The notes under the pieces are model-generated. The model searched no databases. It had not been told where the DNA came from and was given only the letters and a program-made list of their open reading frames with translations. Source: Pseudomonas sp. CFBP 13711 (lineage in GTDB: Bacteria; Pseudomonadota; Gammaproteobacteria; Pseudomonadales; Pseudomonadaceae). Taken from it: a stretch of 64,000 nucleotides of DNA. Both the position numbers and the translations under genes were made by a program. The DNA is taken from contig NZ_JACYVI010000010.1 in NCBI RefSeq assembly GCF_014842265.1, forward strand, positions 124,001 to 188,000. Reading direction: 5' to 3'. Positions 8,863 through 20,767 of the stretch are shown one piece after another (position 1 is the stretch's first letter; each line of letters opens with the position of its first letter).

Positions 8863-10253
8863 AAATCAGCGTTTTCGGTAGCGGGTATGTCGGGCTGGTG
8901 CAAGCCACCGTCCTTGCTGAAGTCGGCCACGACGTGGTCTGCATGGACATCGATCAGACCAAGGTCGAGCAGTTGCGGCAAGGTCAGGTGCATATTTTCG
9001 AACCGGGGCTGGCCAGCCTGGTGCGGGAGAATCTGGAAAACAAACGCCTGCAGTTCACCACCGACACCCAGTTGGCGGTCGAGCACGCCGAGGTGCTGTT
9101 CATCGCCGTCGGCACCCCGTCCCGGGACGATGGTTCCGCGGACCTGAGGGGTTTTTTCGCGGTTGGCGAGGCCATCGCCACTTACCGCTCCGAACCGCTG
9201 ATCATCGTTGAAAAGTCCACCGTGCCAGTGGGCAGTGGCGACGCCCTGCGTGCACACATCGACAAAGCCCTGCGCCAGGCCGGGCGCTTGCTGCAGTTCG
9301 ATATCGTCTCCAATCCCGAGTTTCTCAAAGAGGGTTCGGCGGTCAACGATTGCCGACGCCCGGACCGGATCGTCATCGGCTGCGACAGCGATGCCGTGCG
9401 CAAGGTGATGCGTGAGCTGTACGCGCCGTTCAACCGCAACCATGACCGGATCATGTTCATGGACCTGCGCAGCGCCGAGCTGACCAAGTACGCGGCCAAC
9501 TGCATGCTGGCGACCAAGATCAGCTTCATCAACCAGATCGCCGAACTGGCCGAACACCTGGGCGCGGACGTTGAATCGGTGCGGCTGGGCATCGGCGCGG
9601 ATTCACGGATCGGCTACGACTTCATCTACCCCGGCTGCGGTTACGGTGGATCGTGCTTCGGCAAGGACATCCGCGCCTTGATCCACAGCGCCCGGGAAGC
9701 CCACTGTTCCAACGACCTGCTGGCGGTGGTCGAAGCCATCAACGAGCGGCAGAAGAACAAACTGTTCGAGCGGGTCAAAGCCTTTTACGAAGGGGATCTG
9801 CGGGGCAAGACGTTTGCGTTGTGGGGCCTGGCGTTCAAGCCGAACACCGATGACATGCGCGACGCGCCGAGCCGGGTGCTGATGGAAGCGCTGTGGGATG
9901 CCGGCGCCACAGTGAGGGCATTTGACCCCGAAGCCATGCAAGAGACGCAGCGCCTCTACGGCAACCGCAAGGATTTGATTCTGATGGGCACGCCGGAGTC
10001 GACGTTGAACGATGCCGACGCGCTGATCATCTGCACCGAATGGCAACAGTTCAAGGCCCCGGATTTCGAACTGATCCAGCAACGCCTCGCCGCACCGGTG
10101 ATCTTCGACGGCCGCAACCTGTACGACACCGAGCGGCTGGCGCGCAGCGGATTTCACTACTACCCGATCGGGCGTGGGGACTCCTGCGAATTGCCGATCC
10201 CGCAGAAGCAGTGGCTGCCGTACAAGAATGTGGCGGGTGGGGCGATGGTGTAG
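8859..10253 (+). CDS. ugd: UDP-glucose 6-dehydrogenase
   Basis: This enzyme oxidises UDP-glucose twice with NAD to UDP-glucuronate, the ArnA substrate, so the operon makes its own precursor. The 464-aa product shows the Rossmann start ISVFGSGYVGLVQATVL, the EKSTVPVG strand, the NPEFLKEGSAV substrate loop and the catalytic cysteine at residue 266 in CGYGGSCFGKD. The C-terminal domain has GLAFKPNTDDMRDAPS. It is fused to the end of the operon by an ATGA overlap, as in P. aeruginosa. A REP element follows within about 10 bases of the stop. Confidence 0.96.
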   Translation: MKISVFGSGYVGLVQATVLAEVGHDVVCMDIDQTKVEQLRQGQVHIFEPGLASLVRENLENKRLQFTTDTQLAVEHAEVLFIAVGTPSRDDGSADLRGFFAVGEAIATYRSEPLIIVEKSTVPVGSGDALRAHIDKALRQAGRLLQFDIVSNPEFLKEGSAVNDCRRPDRIVIGCDSDAVRKVMRELYAPFNRNHDRIMFMDLRSAELTKYAANCMLATKISFINQIAELAEHLGADVESVRLGIGADSRIGYDFIYPGCGYGGSCFGKDIRALIHSAREAHCSNDLLAVVEAINERQKNKLFERVKAFYEGDLRGKTFALWGLAFKPNTDDMRDAPSRVLMEALWDAGATVRAFDPEAMQETQRLYGNRKDLILMGTPESTLNDADALIICTEWQQFKAPDFELIQQRLAAPVIFDGRNLYDTERLARSGFHYYPIGRGDSCELPIPQKQWLPYKNVAGGAMV

Positions 10254-10257
10254 CAGC

Positions 10258-10292
10258 CGACGCCTTCCCGGCTGAAGCCGGTCCCACAAGGG
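10258..10292. repeat. Single REP palindrome after ugd
   Basis: The sequence gccttcccggctgaagcc followed by ggtcccac directly after the ugd stop is the same REP element that forms the 50-840 array. The CCGGCTGAAGCCGG core can form a hairpin at the 3' end of the arn transcript, a position where REP elements often protect or limit message. Confidence 0.85.
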
Positions 10293-10439
10293 GTTCAGTA
10301 TCTGTCCCACAATTGAGTACGGCGCCAGTCCAGATTTAATTCCCGCGTCAGTCCCACGAGTTCTTCACACCCCTCAAACCAATTTTTGACAATCGCGGCC
10401 CTACTATCCCGCCACTGTCGCGAGGGTGGGATCATTTAT

Positions 10440-10733
10440 ATGCTGGTTGTTGAAGATCTGGTGCTGGATACCGGGAAGTACCGGGCGTTCCGCGCGGACA
10501 AACACCTGAAACTCAACCCGACCAACATCGACATACTGGCGCTGCTGATGCTGAAAAGTCCCGCCATTGTCAGCAAGGAAGAGATCGCCAGAATGCTCTG
10601 GGGCGAACAAGGCACTCACAAGAGCACCGGTCTCGGCACTCGCGTGCATCAAATCAGAAAAGTAGTCGACGACGGTTTTGCCTTCCCGCTGGTCCATACG
10701 GTGTATGGCGTCGGCTATCAGCTTTGTAAATAG
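10440..10733 (+). CDS. Stand-alone winged-helix (OmpR/PhoB-type) DNA-binding protein
   Basis: The 97-aa product is essentially one OmpR-type effector domain without a receiver: the LVLDTGKYRAFR beta strands, the LTPT-like KLNPTNIDILALLML helix, the recognition region TGLGTRVHQIRKVVDD and the wing VHTVYGVGYQLCK. ATG at 10440 is preceded by GGTGGG and gives the natural N-terminus; an upstream TTG at 10386 adds unrelated residues. Its stop lies 14 bases from the convergent phosphatase gene. With no phosphoacceptor domain it cannot be an ordinary response regulator. Its targets are unknown; position suggests envelope genes nearby, which is inference. Confidence 0.8.
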   Translation: MLVVEDLVLDTGKYRAFRADKHLKLNPTNIDILALLMLKSPAIVSKEEIARMLWGEQGTHKSTGLGTRVHQIRKVVDDGFAFPLVHTVYGVGYQLCK

Positions 10734-10747
10734 CCGCACACGTCGGC

Positions 10748-11434
10748 TTACTTACCTTCCTTCATCGCCAATTGCTTCCAGTCCTCGGGATTAAGCACAC
10801 CCCGGATAACCGGCCGACTGCGCTTATCCAGCGATATAAATACCGCACTGTCATATTCGCTGTTATCGGCATGGGGATAACCTTGCTCTTTTTCTATCTG
10901 GCCGATACAACCGCTGTGGGTCACCACCACCAGATTACGGTCGTTTGCCTTGTGCGCCATGACCCGGCCAAGGTTCATCTTCTCGCAGTCAAACAGCCAG
11001 TCCTGTGACGCAACCGGATGACCGAACAAGGCTGCGGCGGTTTGCTCCGTGCGCGTGGACGGGCTGGCGATGACATCGGTCTGGTCCAGCCCCAGTTGGC
11101 TTAATGATCGTCCCACCTCGGCAGACGCCTGGTTGCCGTTGCGGGTGATCCCGTCGTCTGGCCCGAGGCATTCCTTGTCAGAGCGGTCGCAGCGCTCGCC
11201 GTGGCGCACCAGCACAACCACCTCGCCTTTCTTCCAGCTCGCATAAAGCCCCGCCCTGTTCATGTTCTCACCGCTGGCGAGGGCAATCGGCGAACGCGGC
11301 CAATAGGTGTAACCCGTCAACAGCAGGAGCGACACGCCGATGGCCGCAGCGCTCAGCAGCACTCTAACTGTGTGACGGTTTCGAGGTAACTTGCCCGCCC
11401 TGAGTGCAAGCAGGACATTGGAATGATCGCGCAT
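10748..11434 (-). CDS. Ais-like histidine phosphatase (possible LPS core heptose-phosphate phosphatase)
   Basis: The 228-aa product has an N-terminal membrane helix (about residues 24-44) followed by a periplasmic histidine phosphatase domain: the RHGE catalytic motif at residues 77-80, the ASPSTRTEQTA segment and the second histidine in VVTHSGC. In enterobacteria Ais, a heptose(II)-phosphate phosphatase of the LPS core, is encoded next to arn and induced with it. Neighbourhood and architecture fit that role, but the substrate is inferred. It is convergent with the winged-helix gene and divergent from the PAP2 gene. Ais proper would be the first guess; a generic phosphoglycerate-mutase-like phosphatase is the alternative. 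Confidence 0.78.
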   Translation of the reverse strand: MRDHSNVLLALRAGKLPRNRHTVRVLLSAAAIGVSLLLLTGYTYWPRSPIALASGENMNRAGLYASWKKGEVVVLVRHGERCDRSDKECLGPDDGITRNGNQASAEVGRSLSQLGLDQTDVIASPSTRTEQTAAALFGHPVASQDWLFDCEKMNLGRVMAHKANDRNLVVVTHSGCIGQIEKEQGYPHADNSEYDSAVFISLDKRSRPVIRGVLNPEDWKQLAMKEGK

Positions 11435-11753
11435 CGTGTTACTCCGACTATGAGCCCATCGGCAGATGGAAGTCTGTGTCCTTGAATGGGAGCAAGCGTA
11501 AACAGCGATGCATGATCGTTTGGTTAACGGCAGGTGAAAAAAACAGTGGCATTAAAAAGTCATTCATTCCGGGCAGATAGTTAAATCTTCACGCTTACAC
11601 GCGCGCTTCAACTAACGAATTACACATTCCTCAAATCTGAATAGAGTTTTCACGTTCCCTTCACTGCCGCTTGACCTGCGCGTGTCTATGTTCCACCAGC
11701 GGCCGGCAATGGCCGGACGAAGTTAATAATGACGCTTATCGGGACATTCCAAC
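11435..11753. promoter_or_regulatory. Divergent promoter region between the histidine phosphatase and PAP2 genes
   Basis: These 319 bases contain no gene. The centre (about 11510-11660) is AT-rich compared with the flanks and must hold both outward promoters. No operator could be assigned with confidence. Confidence 0.4.
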
Positions 11754-12596
11754 GTGCGAAGCGAACGATCACGATTTTATGCCTGGAACCTGGGTTTACC
11801 GATCGCCATTGCGCTGGCGATATTCGTGGTCTTCGACCTCACGTCCCTGGACGAGATGATCAGCAACTGGCTGTACTACCCCAATCACGAGTTTCCTTAC
11901 GGCCACAACCGCCTGTTCGAAAACCTGACCCACCGCTGGCCGAGGATCATTCCCGACCTCACCGGGGAAGCCGCGATCATTGGCTCAATCCTGTCGTTTA
12001 TCTGGCCACTGTTCAAACCCGGGCGGCACGACCGGCTGATCAGGTCGCTGGAGACATTGCGCATCGCCCCGGTGCTGCGCTTCACGGCTCGCCACCGCCG
12101 GGACTTCCTGTACATCGTCGTGTCGTTTGCAATCATCACCGGCATGATCCATTTCTTTAAAAGCCACACCAGCATCTACTGCCCCGTGGAAACCACGCTG
12201 TACGGCGGGACGATGGAGAAAAGGGAGTGGTTCGAGAATTTCAGCCTGTTCCATGAAGCCGGCGCCGGTCGCTGCTGGCCGGGTGGGCATGCCTCCGGCG
12301 GCTTCACCATGGTCGCGCTGTACTTCGTCGCGCGGCGTCATCAGTGGCGCCACGCCCGGGCGATCCTTTACGCATCGATGGTTCTGGGCGCGATCTACGG
12401 CACCACGCGCGTCCTGCAGGGCTGGCACTTCATGTCGCACACGTTCTGGGCCGGGGTGATTGTGTGGATCGGTGCGCTGCTCACCGCCCTTGCCTTCTAT
12501 GGCTGGCGACAGCTCGCCCCTGCGCCCGTCGACGAGGTCAGGCCCGCGCTACGGAAGCGGCCGGTGCCCGGCCCCAATCAGGTCACTGATCTGTAA
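11754..12596 (+). CDS. PAP2-family membrane phosphatase (lipid A or undecaprenyl pyrophosphate type)
   Basis: The 280-aa product begins at GTG (MRSERSRFYAW) and has six predicted membrane segments. The acid phosphatase motifs are visible in order: GAGRCWPGGHASGG (second motif, with the catalytic His) and RVLQGWHFMSHTFWAG (third motif); the first motif is weak. This is the LpxE/LpxT/BacA-replacement type of PAP2 protein acting on lipid phosphates at the outer face of the inner membrane. With arn and an Ais-like enzyme beside it, a role in lipid A phosphate trimming is plausible but unproven. The 3' end overlaps that of the convergent GGDEF/EAL gene by 48 bases. Confidence 0.8.
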   Translation: MRSERSRFYAWNLGLPIAIALAIFVVFDLTSLDEMISNWLYYPNHEFPYGHNRLFENLTHRWPRIIPDLTGEAAIIGSILSFIWPLFKPGRHDRLIRSLETLRIAPVLRFTARHRRDFLYIVVSFAIITGMIHFFKSHTSIYCPVETTLYGGTMEKREWFENFSLFHEAGAGRCWPGGHASGGFTMVALYFVARRHQWRHARAILYASMVLGAIYGTTRVLQGWHFMSHTFWAGVIVWIGALLTALAFYGWRQLAPAPVDEVRPALRKRPVPGPNQVTDL

Positions 12597-14798
12597 GTGT
12601 GGCATGAGCGCGTCAGCCAGCCAGGCGTCGATCCAGCCGCGCATCTGCGTCGCCGGCATTGGCTCGGCGATCCCGAACCCCTGGACGACCTCACAACCAA
12701 GCTGCAAAAGGCGTGAGGCCTGGGCGGGGCTGTTGACGCCCTCGGCGATGACTTCGCGACCGAACGCACTGGCCAGGCCCAGTATCGCCTGCAGGATCGA
12801 GATATCACCGGGGGCGTCGAGCATGCCGTGAATGAACGTCTGGTCGATCTTCAGTTGCGCCACCGGCAAGCGCTTCAAGTAGCTAAGGGATGAATACCCT
12901 GTGCCGAAATCGTCCAGGGCAAATCTCACGCCCAGTTGTTCGCAGGCACGCAGGGTGCGCGAGACCCCTTCGACGTCTTCCAGCGCGCTGGTTTCGAGGA
13001 TCTCGATCATCAGCATTTCCGGCCCGACATCAGGGTGAGCCGCAAGCCGTTCGGTCAGGTTGGCCACGAAATCAGGGTGTTGAAGTTGCCGTGCCCCAAC
13101 GTTGATGCTCACGGCCAGAAGCAGCCCCTCCCGCTGCCAGCACTCGATCTGGCTCAAGGCACTTTCGAGCACCCACTCCCCGACCACTTCCGCCAGTGAG
13201 CTGCTTTCGATCAGCGGCAGAAAACTGCCCGGCAACAGCAGTCCACGCTCCGGATGCTCCCAACGCAGCAAGGCTTCCGCACCGACGACCGCGCCCGTGC
13301 GCAGGTTGACCTTGGGCTGAAAATACAGGCGCAGTTCCTCCTCGCGAATGGCCTGATCGATACGGTCCAGTCGCGCGTTGTGCCCACGCATCTCCTGGTC
13401 ATGCTGCGCATCGAACACGCGGAAGCGATTCTTGCCCTCGAGTTTCGCCTGATACATCGCCTGATCGGCCTGGCGCAGCAACTGATCGGCGCTGATCTCG
13501 TTGTCCTGCGGGTAGTAACTGACGCCGATGCTCGCCGAGAGCGTCAGGTTCAGCGCGCCCACCTGCACCATTTCGCTGGCGGCCGCCAGCAGTCGCTCAA
13601 GCATCGGCGCGCTGTCGCAGACTTGATCGAGATCGACAACCAGCGCCACAAACTCATCTCCGCCCAGGCGTGCCAGCGTGCAGGCATCGCTTAGCGCCTG
13701 CTGCATGCGTCGCGACACGCTGGACAGCACCCGATCACCCACGTCATGCCCGTGCAGATCGTTGATCGCCTTGAAGCCGTCAAGGTCCAGGTAGCCCAGC
13801 GCCAGCCGGGTGCCGTTGCTCAAAGCATCGGCCATCGCCTGCTGCATGCGCGAGGCCAGCAGGACGCGGTTCGGCAAATGGGTCAGCGGGTCGTAATGGG
13901 CCACGTATTCCAGCTGACGCTGATAGCTGTGCAGTTCGGTGACGTCGGTGAACAGCGACACATAATGCTGAGTGACGCCACGGGCATCGACGATGGCGGT
14001 AATGGTCTGCCGCGCGGCGTACTCCGATCCGTCACGTCGACGGTTCCACAAGTCGCCCTGCCAGTAACGCTCCGAGAGCAGGCTGTGCCAGAGGCTGACG
14101 TACTGCGCACGCGGCGTCCTGCCGGAGGCTAGGAAGCGCGGGTTCTCGCCCATCGACTCCTCGCGTCCATAGCCGGTGATGGTAGTGAAAGCGTCGTTGA
14201 CTTCGATGATCGCACCGGCCGGGTCGGTGATCATGATGCCTTCCCGCGCGTGGGTGAACACGCTGGCGGCGAGGTTGAGTCGCTGCTCGATCTGGCGGCG
14301 CGCGGTGAGGTCGGTGAGAGTCACCCGAATGCCACTTGACTCGCCGCCGGGGCGCGCGCAGTTCAGCCGCGCCTGCCAGTGCGTACCGTCGGTGCGCTCC
14401 AGGCTCAGATCGCACTCTTGCGCCTGGCCCGTGCGACAGACCCGGGCGAATACTTGCTGCCAATGGTCGCGGTCCCGGCTGACGACACGGCCGGCAAAAC
14501 GGCGCTGCAGCAGGCGATGACGCGGGTAGGTCAACAGTGTCTCGCCGGTGCGGTTGACGGCTTCAATGACCCCTTGCGGGGTCAGCGTCAGGTAGCCCAC
14601 CGGCGCGTTCTCATACAAATCCAGATAGAGATCGCGCGAGGCTTCCAATGCGGATTGCGCAGCGCGCAGTTCCTCGTTCTGAGTCTGCAATTCAACCTGA
14701 TGCAATTGCAGGTCAAGCAGCAGCCGGGCGTTGTCATCCAGGTCGTCGAGCGGGTCGGCGGGTTGGGCGATATGGGGCGCAGAGGGCGGCGTCTTCAT
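12549..14798 (-). CDS. PAS-GGDEF-EAL cyclic-di-GMP turnover protein
   Basis: The 749-aa protein has an N-terminal coiled segment (about 15-60), two PAS folds (about 60-300, including PAGAIIEVNDAFTTITGYGR), a GGDEF domain with an intact ARLGGDEF active site and an EAL domain with EALLRWEHPERG, DDFGTGYSSLSYLK and IAEGV motifs. Both catalytic signatures look complete, so it could make or break c-di-GMP. The usual RxxD product-inhibition site five residues before GGDEF is absent. No membrane segment is evident, so it is probably a cytoplasmic sensor. It is encoded 14 bases downstream of the CheB-CheR fusion and probably co-transcribed with it. Confidence 0.92.
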   Translation of the reverse strand: MKTPPSAPHIAQPADPLDDLDDNARLLLDLQLHQVELQTQNEELRAAQSALEASRDLYLDLYENAPVGYLTLTPQGVIEAVNRTGETLLTYPRHRLLQRRFAGRVVSRDRDHWQQVFARVCRTGQAQECDLSLERTDGTHWQARLNCARPGGESSGIRVTLTDLTARRQIEQRLNLAASVFTHAREGIMITDPAGAIIEVNDAFTTITGYGREESMGENPRFLASGRTPRAQYVSLWHSLLSERYWQGDLWNRRRDGSEYAARQTITAIVDARGVTQHYVSLFTDVTELHSYQRQLEYVAHYDPLTHLPNRVLLASRMQQAMADALSNGTRLALGYLDLDGFKAINDLHGHDVGDRVLSSVSRRMQQALSDACTLARLGGDEFVALVVDLDQVCDSAPMLERLLAAASEMVQVGALNLTLSASIGVSYYPQDNEISADQLLRQADQAMYQAKLEGKNRFRVFDAQHDQEMRGHNARLDRIDQAIREEELRLYFQPKVNLRTGAVVGAEALLRWEHPERGLLLPGSFLPLIESSSLAEVVGEWVLESALSQIECWQREGLLLAVSINVGARQLQHPDFVANLTERLAAHPDVGPEMLMIEILETSALEDVEGVSRTLRACEQLGVRFALDDFGTGYSSLSYLKRLPVAQLKIDQTFIHGMLDAPGDISILQAILGLASAFGREVIAEGVNSPAQASRLLQLGCEVVQGFGIAEPMPATQMRGWIDAWLADALMPHLQISDLIGAGHRPLP

Positions 14799-14812
14799 GG
14801 TCCTCCCGCGCC

Positions 14813-17716
14813 TCAGGTCTGCGAACGTTCAGGCTGCATCGCCAGCAGAATCAGGTGCGGACGCGTGCCGTCCCCTACCACCCGACGGGCATTCAGGGTG
14901 ATCGCCCGCGGCCCTGAGCCGGTCAGCTCATGCTCCACGACGAAACCGTCGAAGCTGGTGTCACTTTCCAGAATCGTGCCGAGCTTTTGCCGCAGCGCCG
15001 GGATATCCCACTGTCGGTTGTTGAGTTCGAAGAGCTTGCGGCCGGTGGTCAACGGCTCGGTCGTCGGGAAGGTCCGGTAATAGGAACGACTGGCGGACAC
15101 GACGCAGAGGTTTTCATCCAGCACCAGCAACGGCTCGATCACCGTGTCGACGATGGCCTCCGCCAGTTCCCGCGCAGCCTGCACAGCCTTCTGGTTAGCG
15201 ATGCGGCTGTTGATGTCGTGAAAGGTCATCACCACGCCGTCGATGACGTTGTCCAGCGTGCGGTACGGTGCCAGCCGCGCCAGGAACCAGTTGCCCGAGA
15301 CAGTGCACAGCTCGATCTCTTGCGGGATCAGCATGTCGAGCACCTCCTGTGCGGGGACCAGCAGGTCCAGGGAGTGAATGTACGAAGAGATATCGGCCAG
15401 TGGCCGCCCCACATCCTTGGGAATCAGGCGGTAGATCTTCACGGCATCGCGCGTGAAGCGGCGAATAATCAGCTTTGTATCAAGAAATATAGTCCCGATA
15501 TTGATGCTGTCGAGGAGGTTCTTCATGTCGTTTTGCATGTCGCCGAGCTGCTCGATTTTCGCCTGCAGCTCGGCATTCACGGTGACCAGTTCCTCATTGA
15601 CCGATTGCAGCTCCTCACGGGAGGTTTCCAGCTCCTCGTTGGATGACTGCAGCTCTTCATTGGTCGATTGCATCTCTTCGTTGGCCGCGCCCAGCTCCTC
15701 GTTCAGGTGCTGCAATTCATCGATGGTCGCCTGCAGATTCTCCCGCGTGTAAGCCAGGTCGTGCTCCAGCAGCCTGACCCGTTCGGGCGCCAGATGTGCG
15801 GCGGTGGCGGGCAATGCGTCCGGCGGGATATCTACGCCGCTGGCCGGTTCCTGGAACGTGATCAGCAGCAATTGCTCGCCCTGAGCCGTGTTGCCCATCC
15901 GACGCACGCTGAGGCTGACCCAGCGCGTCGCGCCATCGCTGCTGACCTGCAACGGCTGGGTCGAGGTCGGTTCGGCGCTGAGGGCGGCACGTTGCACCGC
16001 ACCGCGCAGGTCCAGCTGCAGGCCTTCGCGGGCCATTTCGACCACGTTGAGGCTGGCCTGCCCCGGCGCCGGACGCAAGTAGCGTCCCGTGTCGCCGTGG
16101 ACATACAGAATGTTGCCGGTCAAATCGGTGACCACCGAGGCAGGGCCGAAGTCCTGCAGCAGCGCCCGGCGGGTCAGTTCGGCAATGTTGGTTTCCTTGG
16201 TCATGGTCGCAGGGCGGTCCGCAGGTCGGCTGATGGGTTTGGGCAGCCACGACAGCGTGCTGTCCATCGGCATGGATTTGGGGGTTCGGGTCTTCACGGC
16301 CCGGTAGAATTTCCATTTGCGCTGCAACGGCGTGAACAGTGTGGCATGCCCGCCGATGCTCTCGGAGGGTGACAGAAACAGCACGCCGTCAGGCTTGAGC
16401 GCGTAGTGAAAGGTCGGAATCAGGCGGTTCTGCAGCGCATGCCCCAGGTAGATCATCAGGTTGCGGCAGCACAACAGATCGATGCGGGTGAAGGGCGGAT
16501 CCTTGATCACGTTCTGCACCGCGAAGACGATCATCTCGCGGATTTCCTTCTTCACCCGGTAGCCGCCTTCAACGGGGCTGAAATAACGCTCCAGGCGTTC
16601 GGCGCTGACGTCACTGGCGATGGTCTGCGGATAAAAACCGGCGCGGGCGGTACTGATGGCGTCGGCGTCCAGGTCGGTGGCGAACACCTGAATGCCCGGC
16701 ACCACACCGGCGGCCTGCCCCTGCGCGTGCAGCAGTTCATGCAGAACAATGGCCACCGAGTAAGCCTCCTCGCCGCTGGCGCAACCGGCGATCCACACTC
16801 GCAGCGGCTCATTGGGAGCCTTGGCGTCGATCATCGGCTGGAGGATCTGCCGTTGCATGACCGTGAACGCAGCAGGGTCACGAAAGAACTGAGTGACGTT
16901 GATCAGCAACTCGTTGAACAGCGACTTGCACTCCTCTGCCGAGTCCTTCAGCAGCCGCAGGTAATCATCCTCACCAGCGAGGTGCATGATCTGCAGACGC
17001 CGCTCGATCCGCCGGGCGATGGTGCTCTTTTTATACTGCGTGAAATCATGGCCGGTCATGCTGCGCAGGTGCAGAAGAATCTGCTGCATGGCGTCCCCCT
17101 GCCTGATCGACGGTGCAGGACCGTCCGGGTCCCTGGCGCCGGTGAGTACCCCAGGCATTTGCTCGACGCTCAGGACATGACTGGCGTTGCCCGCCTGAAT
17201 CGCGCTGTTGGGCATGCCGCTGTAGGTCGCCTCTTCCGGCCATTGCACCAGGGTTCGGCCGCCATGGTCGAGGATTGCCCGGCAGCCGGCAGTGCCGTCT
17301 GACCCGGTCCCGGACAGAATGACGCCGACTGCCCTCGCCCCGTGATGCTCGGCCATCGACGCGAAGCAGGCGTCGATGGGCAGATGGTGGCCGCGCACCC
17401 CTTCGTAGCGGGTCAGGACCAATGCGTCGGCCGTGACGCTCAGGGCGTACTGCGGCGGGATCACGTACAGGGTGTCGGGGTCGAGGGTCGCGCCATGGGT
17501 GGCCTCGACGACCGTCATGCGGGTCGAACGGGCGAGGATTTCGGTGAGCAGGCTGGGCGTGGTCGGCGCAAGATGCTGGATGACCAGAAAGCTGATCCCG
17601 GAGTCGCTTGGCATCAATCGCAGGAAGCGCTGCAACACTTCCAGGCCGCCCGCTGACGCGCCAAGCCCGACGAGCAGGCGGCCTTGCGGGCGGTTGTGCA
17701 GCGCGGTGTCGGGCAC
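14813..17716 (-). CDS. CheB-CheR-PAS fusion protein
   Basis: The 967-aa product fuses a CheB methylesterase domain (LVGLGASAGGLEVL with the nucleophile serine, VILSGTGSDGTAGC) to a CheR methyltransferase (NVTQFFRDPAAF, WIAGCASGEEAYS for SAM, DLLCCRNLMIYL). A long heptad coiled coil built on repeated NEE triplets and two PAS regions follow. There is no kinase domain, unlike many relatives that end in HWE kinases. The start is GTG at 17716, with GGAGG six bases upstream; the in-frame ATG at 17842 would add about 42 unrelated residues. Such fusions are thought to work outside chemotaxis as signal scaffolds; its partners here are inferred to be the adjacent c-di-GMP protein and kinase. Confidence 0.9.
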   Translation of the reverse strand: MPDTALHNRPQGRLLVGLGASAGGLEVLQRFLRLMPSDSGISFLVIQHLAPTTPSLLTEILARSTRMTVVEATHGATLDPDTLYVIPPQYALSVTADALVLTRYEGVRGHHLPIDACFASMAEHHGARAVGVILSGTGSDGTAGCRAILDHGGRTLVQWPEEATYSGMPNSAIQAGNASHVLSVEQMPGVLTGARDPDGPAPSIRQGDAMQQILLHLRSMTGHDFTQYKKSTIARRIERRLQIMHLAGEDDYLRLLKDSAEECKSLFNELLINVTQFFRDPAAFTVMQRQILQPMIDAKAPNEPLRVWIAGCASGEEAYSVAIVLHELLHAQGQAAGVVPGIQVFATDLDADAISTARAGFYPQTIASDVSAERLERYFSPVEGGYRVKKEIREMIVFAVQNVIKDPPFTRIDLLCCRNLMIYLGHALQNRLIPTFHYALKPDGVLFLSPSESIGGHATLFTPLQRKWKFYRAVKTRTPKSMPMDSTLSWLPKPISRPADRPATMTKETNIAELTRRALLQDFGPASVVTDLTGNILYVHGDTGRYLRPAPGQASLNVVEMAREGLQLDLRGAVQRAALSAEPTSTQPLQVSSDGATRWVSLSVRRMGNTAQGEQLLLITFQEPASGVDIPPDALPATAAHLAPERVRLLEHDLAYTRENLQATIDELQHLNEELGAANEEMQSTNEELQSSNEELETSREELQSVNEELVTVNAELQAKIEQLGDMQNDMKNLLDSINIGTIFLDTKLIIRRFTRDAVKIYRLIPKDVGRPLADISSYIHSLDLLVPAQEVLDMLIPQEIELCTVSGNWFLARLAPYRTLDNVIDGVVMTFHDINSRIANQKAVQAARELAEAIVDTVIEPLLVLDENLCVVSASRSYYRTFPTTEPLTTGRKLFELNNRQWDIPALRQKLGTILESDTSFDGFVVEHELTGSGPRAITLNARRVVGDGTRPHLILLAMQPERSQT

Positions 17717-17995
17717 GGGACGCCTCCATGTGTCGAATGGACGGGGATGATGCCCGCTGCCAGCCCACCCGGCAATGGCGGATATGCCACCATCGCCCGC
17801 CGGACACGCGATAGGCCAGACAGGCGAACGCATTACTGTCACACTGGCGCCCGCCCAGACCCTGATAGCTCAGTGCCATATCAATGCAGGACGGGTCACG
17901 GCGTGGCGCCTGATTGCCGTTCATCCAGAAGCGGAAATCTCTTCCTGCGTTCCCAGTCCATCCTTTCTCTGAACCACTGCGTCGAGACGTCACCC

Positions 17996-20659
<2,664 letters not shown>

Positions 20660-20767
20660 TCGGTCAGGTTTTTTCGCCCTCTCACGGAACTCACAGGCCC
20701 GGCATGCCCCTAAGCACGACGTCAGCGAACCGGCACAACGCCAGTTCCACGAGAGGTTTAGGTTTCC

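Noticed and set aside
10386..10439. TTG start and TTGACA -35 box for the winged-helix gene
   Set aside because: The upstream residues do not fit the fold, and the nearest -10-like sequence (tactat) is only ten bases from ttgaca, too close for a sigma-70 promoter.
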